From assembly GCA_041574955.1 (NCBI GenBank), contig JBFGNS010000031.1, positions 1 to 31,653 on the forward strand: DNA of 31,653 nt, given 5' to 3'. Positions 7,306 through 14,444 of the stretch are shown in pieces. How positions within the stretch are numbered: the stretch's first letter is position 1; each line of letters opens with the position of its first letter. Both the position numbers and the translations under genes were made by a program. The notes under the pieces were generated by a model. That model saw nothing but the letters and a program-made list of their open reading frames with translations, was not told the DNA's origin and made no database searches. The DNA comes from CALZJC01 sp041574955 (GTDB lineage Bacteria; Acidobacteriota; Thermoanaerobaculia; Multivoradales; JAHEKO01).

Positions 7306-7474
7306 GACCCGGAGGCTCTCAGCGATGCAAGGACCCTGCCCACGGCGGGAGAGTGTCAGGCCGCGCTCGTCTGGCTACGGAGCGGCCAGCCGACGGCCTC
7401 CGGAGCCGGGGCTCCTTTCACCTCGGGGCAACTCGCAGCGCCATTCTGGCAGCATCTGCGGCCCTCCGCCCGAC

Positions 7475-7480
7475 TATAAT
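7475..7480 (+). promoter_or_regulatory. Perfect -10 box TATAAT
   Basis: A consensus TATAAT stands out in this GC-rich DNA. No convincing -35 box lies 16-18 bases upstream. It overlaps the first in-frame ATG (7479) of the V4R-like gene. If it is the promoter, transcription starts near 7487 and translation must begin downstream, for example at TTG 7509. Confidence 0.4.
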
Positions 7481-8072
7481 GCCACCGACTTCCGGCCGGA
7501 ACCCGCGCTTGCCCACCCAGGTCAAAGGAGCCGTCATCCTCGCCCGCCGGGCGTTCGTCCGGGAGGAGTTCGGAGAGCAGGCCTGGGAGACGCTGCTGGC
7601 GGCGCTGCCCGCGTCCGACCGCGAGCTTCTCGGAGGCTTCGTCCTGACCGCCAGCTGGTATCCGTTCGAGCTCAACGAGCGGCTGGATGCGGCGATCGTC
7701 GAGCATCTGGGCGATGGCGACAAGGCCATCTTCGAGCGCATCGGCGCCTGGTCGGCCAAGAAGAACCTGGGCGGCGCGCACAAGACCTTCCTGACCCCAG
7801 GGGACCCCACGCGGTTCATGACGATGACGAGCCGCATCTACGACTTCTATTACGACACCGGGCACCGCGTATTCGAACCGTCCGGCCCGTCGGCCGGCGT
7901 GATGACCACCTACGACGCCGACACCATCTCCGAGACCGACTGCCTGACGGTGATCGGCTGGTACAAGGAGGCGCTCGCGATGTGCGGCGCCAGCGGGGTC
8001 GAAGTGCGGGAGGTCGCCTGCCGGGCGCGGGGTGACGAGTTCTGCCGCTACGAGCTGTCATGGAGCAGCTAG
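7479..8072 (+). CDS. V4R/TIGR02265-like ligand-sensing domain protein
   Basis: A 197-residue soluble protein. The body begins VKGAVILARRAF and reads through a helical domain to a C-terminal segment, GVEVREVACRARGDEFCRYEL. The end matches the '...C.a.GD..C.f' ending of V4R (4-vinyl reductase-like) domains and of the myxobacterial TIGR02265 family, which share a heme-NO-binding-like fold and often sense small ligands. Two cysteines frame the GDE in that motif. Two starts are possible: ATG at 7479, which overlaps a perfect TATAAT, or TTG at 7509, nearer the start of the conserved domain. The frame is open further upstream to 7353, but that part has shadow-frame composition. It has no obvious partner gene, and the ligand is unknown. 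Confidence 0.7.
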   Translation: MPPTSGRNPRLPTQVKGAVILARRAFVREEFGEQAWETLLAALPASDRELLGGFVLTASWYPFELNERLDAAIVEHLGDGDKAIFERIGAWSAKKNLGGAHKTFLTPGDPTRFMTMTSRIYDFYYDTGHRVFEPSGPSAGVMTTYDADTISETDCLTVIGWYKEALAMCGASGVEVREVACRARGDEFCRYELSWSS

Positions 8073-8099
8073 CAAGGCGTACCGCCGCCTCCCTGTTCT

Positions 8100-8144
8100 C
8101 TTTGACACAAAGTACTTGACAGAAGCGACCTCAGGCCCTACGCT
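8100..8144 (+). promoter_or_regulatory. Leaderless promoter with operator-like inverted repeats
   Basis: TTGACA (8116-8121), 17 bases, TACGCT (8139-8144) is a near-consensus promoter. The -10 box ends 6 bases before the GTG at 8151, so transcription should start at or next to the start codon and the mRNA would be leaderless. Upstream, CTTTG (8100-8104), ACA, CAAAG (8108-8112) is a perfect inverted repeat. It runs into TA and CTTG (8115-8118), a third half-site that overlaps the -35 box. A second TTGACA lies at 8102-8107. The winged-helix protein encoded second in the operon is the natural candidate to bind here. Confidence 0.6.
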
Positions 8145-8150
8145 GGCCGC

Positions 8151-8762
8151 GTGACGCAGCTCTCGGAGGCCAGCGCCAAGTCCACGCCCCCGGTCGCGCT
8201 GCACTCGCACGCCGCCGACAACCTGCGGTTCATCCGCCGGGCGATGGAGTCCTCGGGCTCGTTCACCTCGGTGCCCGGCCGCGGTGGCATGGCGATGGGG
8301 GCGAGCGCGCTGGGCGCGGCGGCGCTGGCCCAGTGGGTGGTGCCGGACCGTTGGCTGGCGGTGTGGCTGCTGGACGCGCTGATCGCTTTCGTCATCGGCG
8401 GCTGGGCCATGCGGCGCAAGGCGCGAGCCGAAGGGGTGAGGCTGTCGCGGGGGGTGGGCCGCCGCTTCCTGCTCAGCCTGGCGCCGCCGCTGGTGGCCGC
8501 CGCGGCGCTCACCGTGGCGCTCGCGGCGCTGGGCGCGGCGCGGCTGATCCCGGCCACCTGGCTGCTGCTGTACGGCGCGGCGGTGGTGACCGGGGGCGCC
8601 TTCTCGGTGCGTCTGGTGCCGCTGATGGGAGCCTGCTTCATGGCGCTCGGCGGCGTCGCGCTGGTCGTCCCCACGACCTGGTCGAACCCGCTGCTGGCCG
8701 CGGGCTTCGGCGGTCTGCATCTGGTCTTCGGCGCCATCATCGCGCGCCGCTACGGTGGCTGA
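8151..8762 (+). CDS. Six-helix membrane protein of regulator-linked type
   Basis: 203 residues. The N-terminal 45 residues are soluble and carry DNLRFIRRAMESSGSFTSVP. Six hydrophobic segments follow at about 46-64, 67-87, 104-130, 134-152, 154-173 and 180-198. I recall this 'DNLR-IR--ME--GSFT-VPG' motif in a membrane protein family of unknown function that sits beside a winged-helix regulator in Acidobacteriota-like genomes. The start is GTG 8151, placed by the promoter ending 6 bases upstream and by the lack of a Shine-Dalgarno sequence. The stop overlaps the next gene's start by 8 bases (GTGGCTGA), so translation is probably coupled. The function is unknown. Confidence 0.75.
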   Translation: MTQLSEASAKSTPPVALHSHAADNLRFIRRAMESSGSFTSVPGRGGMAMGASALGAAALAQWVVPDRWLAVWLLDALIAFVIGGWAMRRKARAEGVRLSRGVGRRFLLSLAPPLVAAAALTVALAALGAARLIPATWLLLYGAAVVTGGAFSVRLVPLMGACFMALGGVALVVPTTWSNPLLAAGFGGLHLVFGAIIARRYGG

Positions 8763-9165
8763 GGCGCCAACCGTGAAACCGAAGCCCGACAGACCCGAAT
8801 CCAAGCAGCCGCGGGACGAACCCCGCGACCGCCGCCTGCGCGGCCTGGCCGGCTACCTGGCCGACCCGGCGGCCGGCGAGTTCGACCGCCTGGTCTACGA
8901 GCGCATCCGGCTCGGCATCATGAGCACCCTGGCGGTCAATCCCACCTTGAGCTTCAGCGAGCTCAAGGAGCTGCTGCGCACCACCGACGGCAACTTGAGC
9001 GCCCACGCTCGCAAGCTCGAGGACGCCGGCTACATCAGCTGCAAGAAGAGCTTCAAGAACCGGCTGCCGCGCACCGAGTACAGCCTGACCGCCAAGGGCC
9101 GGCGGGCTCTCGAGCGCTATCTCGACCACATGGAGCGCCTGATCCAGGCGACGCGCACACCGTGA
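8755..9165 (+). CDS. Winged-helix transcriptional regulator (MarR/HTH_27-like)
   Basis: 136 residues. After a charged, proline-rich tail (1-35), residues about 45-125 form a winged helix. LSFSELKELL is the helix pair, NLSAHARKLEDAGYI is the recognition helix and following turn, and RTEYSLTAKGRRALERYL is the wing and last helix. This is the pattern of the short HTH_27/MarR_2 'transcriptional regulator' family, which binds DNA as a dimer and usually regulates its own operon. It starts at GTG 8755, overlapping the membrane-protein gene by 8 bases. Its stop overlaps the next start as GTGA. The inverted repeat at 8100-8118 is the likely operator. No ligand-binding domain is visible. Confidence 0.85.
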   Translation: MAEAPTVKPKPDRPESKQPRDEPRDRRLRGLAGYLADPAAGEFDRLVYERIRLGIMSTLAVNPTLSFSELKELLRTTDGNLSAHARKLEDAGYISCKKSFKNRLPRTEYSLTAKGRRALERYLDHMERLIQATRTP

Positions 9166-9899
9166 CGCTGCACGACGCCGCCGCTCCGCGGCCCGCTCTG
9201 CACGTCGCCGTCATCATGGACGGCAACGGCCGCTGGGCGCGGCGGCGCGGCCTGCCGCGCTCCGCCGGCCACCGCGCCGGCGGCAAGGCCGTGCGGCGGG
9301 TAGTGGAGGCTGCACCCGAGCTCGGTATCGCCATCCTGACTCTCTACGCCTTCTCCGCCGACAACTGGCGGCGGCCGGCGGCCGAGGTGTCGGCCCTGAT
9401 GGAGCTGTTCGAGCGCTACCTGGCCGGCGAGACCGAGCGCTGCCGCGAGCACGGCGTGCGGCTGAGCGTCATCGGCCGGCGCGACCGGCTGCCGCGCTCA
9501 CTGGTGACGGCAATCGAGCGCGCCGAAGCGGCCACCGCCGCCGGCACTCAGCTGCACCTGCGGATCGCCGTCGACTACTCGGCGCGCCAGGCGATCGCCG
9601 AGGCGGCCTCCCGGCTGCGCGGCGGCCCCGCCTGCACCGAGCGCTTCGCCCGCCAGCTCAACCGCTCGGTGCACTCCGAGCCGGCGGCGCCCGACGTCGA
9701 CCTGCTGGTCCGCACCAGTGGCGAGCAGCGGCTGAGCGACTTCCTGCTGTGGGAGTGCGCCTACGCCGAGCTGCACTTCACCGCCCGCTTGTGGCCCGAC
9801 TTCGAAGCGGCCGACCTGGCCGCGGCGGTGGCGGAGTTCCGCCGGCGCGAGCGGCGTTTCGGAGGGCTCGCCGAGCCCGCCGTGGCGTCCGCGGTATGA
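9162..9899 (+). CDS. uppS: Isoprenyl transferase (UPP-synthase family)
   Basis: 245-residue cis-prenyltransferase. It condenses isopentenyl diphosphate onto an allylic diphosphate to make a polyprenyl (normally undecaprenyl) diphosphate, the lipid carrier for cell-wall and polysaccharide synthesis. The P-loop-like IMDGNGRWA holds the catalytic Asp20. LYAFSADNWRRP (61-72) and RTSGEQRLSDFLLWECAYAE in the C-terminal third are the other family signatures, close to consensus. The start is GTG 9162, overlapping the regulator stop by 4 bases. The usual neighbours of housekeeping uppS (frr, cdsA, dxr) are absent, so this may be a second, regulated copy. The exact chain length cannot be read from the sequence. 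Confidence 0.9.
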   Translation: MTLHDAAAPRPALHVAVIMDGNGRWARRRGLPRSAGHRAGGKAVRRVVEAAPELGIAILTLYAFSADNWRRPAAEVSALMELFERYLAGETERCREHGVRLSVIGRRDRLPRSLVTAIERAEAATAAGTQLHLRIAVDYSARQAIAEAASRLRGGPACTERFARQLNRSVHSEPAAPDVDLLVRTSGEQRLSDFLLWECAYAELHFTARLWPDFEAADLAAAVAEFRRRERRFGGLAEPAVASAV

Positions 9900-9912
9900 G
9901 GCCGCCCACCGG

Positions 9913-10863
9913 GTGATGACGGGTCTCGATCGAGGAGTAGCGGCGGCCGCTGCCTGCGTCGTGCTGGCGGCGGCGGCCGGCGCGCGCGCCGCCGAGCCGG
10001 GCCCGCCGGCAGGCGAACGGCCACCGCCGGTGGCGGTGGACAGCGGCCGGCTGGTCGCCAATCTGCACCGGCCCGCCGGCGACGGACCGTTTCCAGCGGT
10101 CCTGGTCATCGGCGGCTCGGGCGGTGGCATCGGCTGGCAGGACGCCACCGGCGAGCTGCTCGCCGGCCACGGTTACGCCGCCCTGGCACTCGCCTACTTC
10201 GGCATGCCGGGGCTGCCCGCCCAGCTCGAGGGCATCCCCCTGGAGTACTTCACCGAGGCGGTGGACTACCTGGCACGCCAGCCGTTGGTCGACGCCGCCA
10301 GGATCGGCGTTGTCGGCGTCTCGAAGGGCGGCGAGGCGGCGCTGCTGCTCGCCTCACGCGACCCGCGACTGCGGGCGGTGGTGGCCTTCGTGCCCAGCTC
10401 GGTGGTGTTCCAGAGCATCGCCGACGATTGGCCGAGGAGCTCTTCCTGGTCGCTCGGCGACGAGGACGTGCCGTTCGTGCCGTACCTGATCGACGAGCGG
10501 TTCCGGCCCGACCGCCTGGCGGAGATGTACCGAGCCAGCCTCGATCAGCCGCAGGCCGCGGCGGCCACCATCCCGGTCGAGCAGATCGGCGGGCCGATCC
10601 TGCTGCTGTCGGGCCGGGCGGACGCCCTGTGGCCCTCGAGCCACATGGCGGAGCAGATCGTCGACCGCCTCGCGCGGGAGGGGTTCCGGCACTCGGTCGA
10701 GCACGTCGCCTACCCCGACGCCGGCCACCTCATCTCCCGCCTGACCGAGGACACCACCCGGCTGGGCGGCACGGTGGAGGGCAACCGGGCGGCTCAGCGC
10801 GACGCCCGGCAGCGGATGCTGGCCTTCCTCGAACTCCAGCTCGGCTGCCGGCCCGCTCCCTAG
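9913..10863 (+). CDS. Exported alpha/beta hydrolase, BAAT/acyl-CoA thioesterase type
   Basis: 316 residues, with a probable signal peptide (residues 1-27, alanine-rich, ending ARAA). The fold is that of the C-terminal domain of bile-acid-CoA:amino-acid acyltransferase and acyl-CoA thioesterases. GGSGGGIGW lies near 67-75 and the nucleophile elbow GVSKGG has Ser137 (serine rather than the cysteine of true BAAT). Asp237 is in SGRADALWPS and His272 in DAGHLI. The triad is complete, so a hydrolase acting outside the cytoplasm is likely; the substrate is unknown. It begins 13 bases after uppS (GTG 9913, or ATG 9916), so it probably belongs to the same transcript. Confidence 0.8.
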   Translation: MMTGLDRGVAAAAACVVLAAAAGARAAEPGPPAGERPPPVAVDSGRLVANLHRPAGDGPFPAVLVIGGSGGGIGWQDATGELLAGHGYAALALAYFGMPGLPAQLEGIPLEYFTEAVDYLARQPLVDAARIGVVGVSKGGEAALLLASRDPRLRAVVAFVPSSVVFQSIADDWPRSSSWSLGDEDVPFVPYLIDERFRPDRLAEMYRASLDQPQAAAATIPVEQIGGPILLLSGRADALWPSSHMAEQIVDRLAREGFRHSVEHVAYPDAGHLISRLTEDTTRLGGTVEGNRAAQRDARQRMLAFLELQLGCRPAP

Positions 10864-10884
10864 CCTGACCAGCGGGCCTGCGGC

Positions 10885-11223
10885 TCAGGTGGCGATCTCG
10901 AGCGCCGCCCACAGCCCGCCGGGGGCGTCCCGGTGGACGTCGACGAAGCCGCCACCGGCGTGGAACAGCGGCCGTCCCCTTTCGTCCTCGGAGCCCCCGC
11001 CGCGTTGGGCACACCAGCGGATCAGCACCTCGAGGTTCACCTTGGCGTCGCCGTAGCGCAGCTCGAGAAAGTAGCTCTGGCCGACGGTGATCAGGTTCGA
11101 GGTCTCGAAGCTGATGCCGGTGCGGCTCAGGTCGAGCAGCTTGAGGTCGCCGGGCGCATTCAGCGAGCCGAAGATGCCCGAGACCGGAAACCTCCCGTGT
11201 CGGCGTCGTTCGCGGCGCTTCAT
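10885..11223 (-). CDS. PilZ domain protein
   Basis: 112 residues, essentially a single PilZ domain. The c-di-GMP-binding arginine motif is RRHGR (R7 to R11, RxxxR) and the second motif is DLSRTG at 31-36 (D/NxSxxG). Both are intact, so binding of cyclic di-GMP is expected. The output partner is unknown, since no motility, cellulose or pilus gene is nearby. The ATG at 11223 follows GGGAG at a rather long 12-base spacing. It sits 90 bases downstream of the MATE gene on the same strand and converges on the hydrolase gene, with only 21 bases between their stop codons. Confidence 0.85.
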   Translation of the reverse strand: MKRRERRRHGRFPVSGIFGSLNAPGDLKLLDLSRTGISFETSNLITVGQSYFLELRYGDAKVNLEVLIRWCAQRGGGSEDERGRPLFHAGGGFVDVHRDAPGGLWAALEIAT

Positions 11224-11296
11224 GCTACGTCAGAGCTCCCGGCGGTCTCCCGACTCTCTCACACAGTGCTGTCGCCGGCAACGCGCACCACGCCGC

Positions 11297-11314
11297 GCCC
11301 GCGACCGCGCGGGC
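11297..11314 (-). terminator. Hairpin at the MATE stop codon
   Basis: GCCCGCG (11297-11303) and CGCGGGC (11308-11314) form a perfect 7-bp stem with a 4-base loop. It overlaps the last base of the MATE stop codon. No T-run follows, so it is a weak terminator at best. Confidence 0.3.
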
Positions 11315-12732
11315 TACACCCGGCGGCTCTTCCAGCGGCCGCGGCGGAACAGCACGATCGCCACCACCGCCGCCAGCGAGTACGACAGCGAGATCGCCCA
11401 GTAGACCCCGTCGGGCCCGATCCCGGCCCCATGCGCCAGCAGGTAGGCGAGAGGAATCTGGAACAGCCAGAAGCAGACGAAGTTGAGCCGGGTGGGCGTG
11501 TAGGTGTCCCCCGCACCGTTGAACGCCTGCACCATGACCATCTCCCAGGCGTAGAAGACGTAGCCGTAGCTGACGATACGGAAGCAGCTCACCGCGTTGT
11601 CGACGATTGCCGGGTCGCTGGTGAACAGGGCGACGATCTGCCGCGCCAGGGTCAGGAAGACGATGGCGATCGTGCCGAGAAAGGCCATGTTGAACCAGCC
11701 GGTGATCCAGACCGAGCGCTCCGCGCGATCCGGCCGCTCGGCGCCCAGGTTCTGGCCGACCAGTGTGGCGGCGGCGTTGCTCAACCCCCAGGCGGGCAGG
11801 ATCGCGAACACGATCACGCGGATGGCGATGACGTAGCCCGCCAGGATGTTGCTGCCGAACGTCGACAGGATGCGGATCAGCCCGATCCAGCTGGCCGTCG
11901 CCACCAGGTACTGGCCGACGCCTCCCCACGACACCCGCAGCAGGCCGCGGATCACCTCCGGGTCCGGCAGGAAGTCGCGCGGCCGGCACGTCAGCCGGCC
12001 GCCGGCGCGCATCAGCATCCACAGCTGGAACAGCACGCCCGAGCCACGCCCGATGTTGGTCGCGATCGCCGCGCCGGTCAGCCCCAGCTCGGGAAACGGA
12101 CCGAGGCCGAAGATCAGGCACGGGTCGAGCACCAGGTTGACGGCGTTCGCCAGCCACAGCGAGCGCATCGCGATCGAGGCGTCGCCGGCGCCGCGGAAGG
12201 CGGCGTTGATGAGAAACAGCAGCAGGATCGTGACCATGCCGCCGAGCATGATCCGGGCGTAGCTCGAGCCGGTCTCGACGACGCCGGGCGACGCCCCCAT
12301 CAGCTCGAGTAGCCGCGGCGCGGCCAGTGCCCCCGCCACCCCCATCGCGACCGACACCGCGACACCGGCCAGAATCGCCTGCGCGGCCGCGCGCCCGGCG
12401 CGCTCGTACCGCTTCTCGCCCCAGCGCCGCGCCACCAGCGCGGTGGTCGCCATGCTCAGTCCTATCGCCACCGAATAGACGATGGCCAGCAGCGACTCGG
12501 TCAGGCCCACCGCCGCCAGCGGATCGGCCCCCAGCCGGGAGACGAAGAAAGCGTCGCACACCGCGAACACCGACTCGCCGGCCAGCTCCAGCACCATCGG
12601 GATGGCCAGCAGCATGACCGCGCGCGGCAGCGGGCCCGAGGTGAAGTCCTGCTGGCTGCCGCGCAGCGCCTCCCACACCGAGGACCAGAAGCCCCGGGCG
12701 TCGCTCGCGGCGTCGTTTGGAGTCGGGTCCAT
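11314..12732 (-). CDS. MATE family efflux transporter
   Basis: 472-residue inner-membrane protein with about 12 transmembrane helices in two homologous halves (about 36-230 and 260-455), the multidrug and toxin extrusion layout. Such carriers use a Na+ or H+ gradient to export cationic or aromatic compounds. The family-like opening LPRAVMLLAIPMVLELAGES (residues 35-54) and AATLVGQNLGAERPDRAERS in the second half are typical. The product exported cannot be told from the sequence. A TATACC lies 5 bases before the ATG, which could mean a very short leader. The divergent phosphatase-like lipoprotein gene starts 72 bases away. Confidence 0.92.
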   Translation of the reverse strand: MDPTPNDAASDARGFWSSVWEALRGSQQDFTSGPLPRAVMLLAIPMVLELAGESVFAVCDAFFVSRLGADPLAAVGLTESLLAIVYSVAIGLSMATTALVARRWGEKRYERAGRAAAQAILAGVAVSVAMGVAGALAAPRLLELMGASPGVVETGSSYARIMLGGMVTILLLFLINAAFRGAGDASIAMRSLWLANAVNLVLDPCLIFGLGPFPELGLTGAAIATNIGRGSGVLFQLWMLMRAGGRLTCRPRDFLPDPEVIRGLLRVSWGGVGQYLVATASWIGLIRILSTFGSNILAGYVIAIRVIVFAILPAWGLSNAAATLVGQNLGAERPDRAERSVWITGWFNMAFLGTIAIVFLTLARQIVALFTSDPAIVDNAVSCFRIVSYGYVFYAWEMVMVQAFNGAGDTYTPTRLNFVCFWLFQIPLAYLLAHGAGIGPDGVYWAISLSYSLAAVVAIVLFRRGRWKSRRV

Positions 12733-12791
12733 GACGGGGTATACGGGGATGGGGTCCTGGGTTCTCGGTGTCAGGCTCGCCCCCGGGGAGC

Positions 12792-12797
12792 TAGGAT
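12792..12797 (+). promoter_or_regulatory. Candidate -10 box for a leaderless lipoprotein mRNA
   Basis: TAGGAT ends 6 bases before the GTG at 12804, the same spacing as the promoter at 8139-8144. The -35 region (GTGTCA near 12768-12773) is weak. It is supported mainly by the matching geometry. Confidence 0.3.
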
Positions 12798-12803
12798 CCG
12801 GTC

Positions 12804-13445
12804 GTGAGCGCCGTCCGTTCCGCCAGCTCCCGCCGATCGGGCCCGCGGTCGGCCGTCGCGCTGGTGCTCCTGGTGGCCGGTTGCGCGGCCGGTCCCACGC
12901 TGGTCGATGACGACGCGGTCAGCGGCTTCGCACTCTACCGCTCGGGTCGGCTCGACCGGGCCGGGCTGGCCGAGCTGTGCCGTCAGGGAGTCGAGGAGAT
13001 GGTCGTGCTGGACGGCAGCGGCCGCCGCGAGTGCGCGCTGCGTGCCGACGTCTGCCCGGCCCTACGGCTGCGCTACGACACCGCCCAGGACGCCCGCCGC
13101 CCGCTGACCGCCGGGTTCCTGGCCGCCTTCGATCGCTGGATCGAGGAGACGCGGCTCGCCGGCCGCAAGGTCGCCCTGCGCTGCCGTCACGGCTGGCACC
13201 GCGCCGGCCGGCTGACCGCCTGGTACCGCATGCGCCATCAGGGGTGGGCGAGCAAAGCGGCGATCGAGGAGATGCTGCGGGTCGGCCGCTTCATGAACCA
13301 CCACCGCCAGCTCGAGCCACAGGTCGAGGCGATGGCCGACCTGCTGGCCGGCCGCCCGTGCTCGACCGCCGCCGAGCACTGCCTCGCCGAGAGCGCCGGA
13401 CCGGTGCGCTTCCCGGCCGACGCCTGCGCGGCGCTCGCGCCCTGA
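12804..13445 (+). CDS. Lipoprotein with dual-specificity-phosphatase-like fold
   Basis: 213 residues. Residues 1-27 are a lipoprotein signal with lipobox LVAGC (Cys27), so the protein is predicted to be membrane-anchored outside the cytoplasm. The domain follows the layout of tyrosine/dual-specificity phosphatases. A 'GFALYRSGRLDRAGLAEL' segment (41-58) resembles the 'yRsaqp....l..L' start of that superfamily, and VVLDG precedes a CX5R loop, CRHGWHR at 127-133. The Cys and Arg needed for phosphocysteine chemistry are present. The residue before the cysteine is Arg (R126), where active enzymes usually have His. Activity is therefore plausible but not certain; a pseudophosphatase is the alternative. 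It is divergent from the MATE gene. Confidence 0.75.
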   Translation: MSAVRSASSRRSGPRSAVALVLLVAGCAAGPTLVDDDAVSGFALYRSGRLDRAGLAELCRQGVEEMVVLDGSGRRECALRADVCPALRLRYDTAQDARRPLTAGFLAAFDRWIEETRLAGRKVALRCRHGWHRAGRLTAWYRMRHQGWASKAAIEEMLRVGRFMNHHRQLEPQVEAMADLLAGRPCSTAAEHCLAESAGPVRFPADACAALAP

Positions 13446-13464
13446 GCGCCGGCGCGCGGCGTCG

Positions 13465-13971
13465 CTACTCGGCCCGACCCAGCAGGTTGGAGGAGTGGAA
13501 GTGGACCAGCCGCCACACACCGTCGTCGTCCAACCGCACCGCTGCCGAGCGGCGCCCGAAGTTGCCGGGCCGATCGACCACCCACGAGACCAGGGCGGCG
13601 CGCTCCCCGAGCCGCTGCACCCGTCGCAGCCGAGCCGCGGCGACCACGCCCAGATACGGCGGCTCACGCCGCCCGGCGCGCTCGGCCCGGGCGCGTCCTG
13701 CCTCGAACCGCCGCGCCATCTCCTGGCCGATGGCGACCTTGCCGTCCACCCGGTAGCTGGCGTCGGGGTGCGGAAAGAACATGGTGGCGTCCTCGGCGAG
13801 CGTGGTCATGAGACGGTCCAGGTCGAGATGGTCGAGCGCCGTGAGGAACTCGGTCACCACGCCGTCCGGGGTGTTGTCGGCTGCCGCCGCCGGCAGTGGC
13901 GCGGCAGCCGCCGCCAGCGCCAGCAGCGCCATCCATCCCGCCCGTGATCCTGCGCCGGTCAGCGCCCGCAC
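13465..13971 (-). CDS. Secreted NTF2/SnoaL-like protein
   Basis: 168 residues with a signal peptide (about 1-31, alanine-rich, ending AAA before DNTPDG). The mature part has the cone-like SnoaL/DUF4440 pattern. TEFLTALDHLDLDRLMTTLA is the two opening helices, followed by EDATMFFPHP, then VDGKVAIGQEMARRF, and finally alternating strands up to GVWRLVHFHSS. Members are enzymes or binding proteins with varied substrates; none is suggested here. The GTG start at 13971 has a strong GAGGAGG 8 bases upstream. It is the last gene of the long minus-strand block and converges on the phosphatase-like gene. Confidence 0.75.
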   Translation of the reverse strand: MRALTGAGSRAGWMALLALAAAAAPLPAAAADNTPDGVVTEFLTALDHLDLDRLMTTLAEDATMFFPHPDASYRVDGKVAIGQEMARRFEAGRARAERAGRREPPYLGVVAAARLRRVQRLGERAALVSWVVDRPGNFGRRSAAVRLDDDGVWRLVHFHSSNLLGRAE

Positions 13972-13999
13972 CGTTGCCGCCTCCTCGTGGCCCGGCCGC

Positions 14000-14410
14000 C
14001 TAGCTGCTCACGCCACGGCCGCCACCCAGCCGAGCGGCCGCCAGGATCGCCGCCATGACGAGCACCACCGCGGCGACCGCGAACCAGCCGGGATGAGGGA
14101 TCATGATCAGGTTGGCCACCGCCCCGAGCAGGATGAGGCCGCCGACGATCCAGGCGAAGACCGCCGGCTTGTCGCGCGCGATCCAGCAGGCGACGAGTCC
14201 GCCGCCGAACGCCGCCAGCGTCCAGGCGGCGAGCACGAACAGCAGAGCGCCGGCCGGCAGCGTCCGGACGTAGCCCGCGAGAGCCTCGGGGTCCTCGAAA
14301 TCCAGGCCCTCGGGCACCGGGTAGACCGCGTGGCCCAGTGCCTCGATAGCCATCACCAGAGCGAACGCCACCGCGGCCCCCGCTATCACCGCACCGATCT
14401 TGCGCGCCAT
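14000..14410 (-). CDS. Four-helix membrane protein, unknown function
   Basis: 136 residues with four hydrophobic segments at about 6-23, 52-72, 84-101 and 105-127. A short loop between the first two is rich in Pro, Glu and Asp (YPVPEGLDFEDPEALAGYV). The ATG at 14410 has an excellent Shine-Dalgarno sequence (GGGAGGA, 5-base spacing). I recall similar small proteins annotated only as hypothetical membrane proteins. The gap to the DUF1569 gene upstream is 34 bases and to the NTF2-like gene downstream 28 bases, so a shared transcript is likely. Confidence 0.75.
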   Translation of the reverse strand: MARKIGAVIAGAAVAFALVMAIEALGHAVYPVPEGLDFEDPEALAGYVRTLPAGALLFVLAAWTLAAFGGGLVACWIARDKPAVFAWIVGGLILLGAVANLIMIPHPGWFAVAAVVLVMAAILAAARLGGGRGVSS

Positions 14411-14444
14411 TCGGGTCCTCCCTCGAGGTGCGGCCGCCGGCAGG

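Noticed and set aside
10864..10884. Convergent terminator between the hydrolase and PilZ genes
   Set aside because: Only an imperfect CCTGA/TCAGG pairing with a bulge and no T-run is seen in the 21-base gap.
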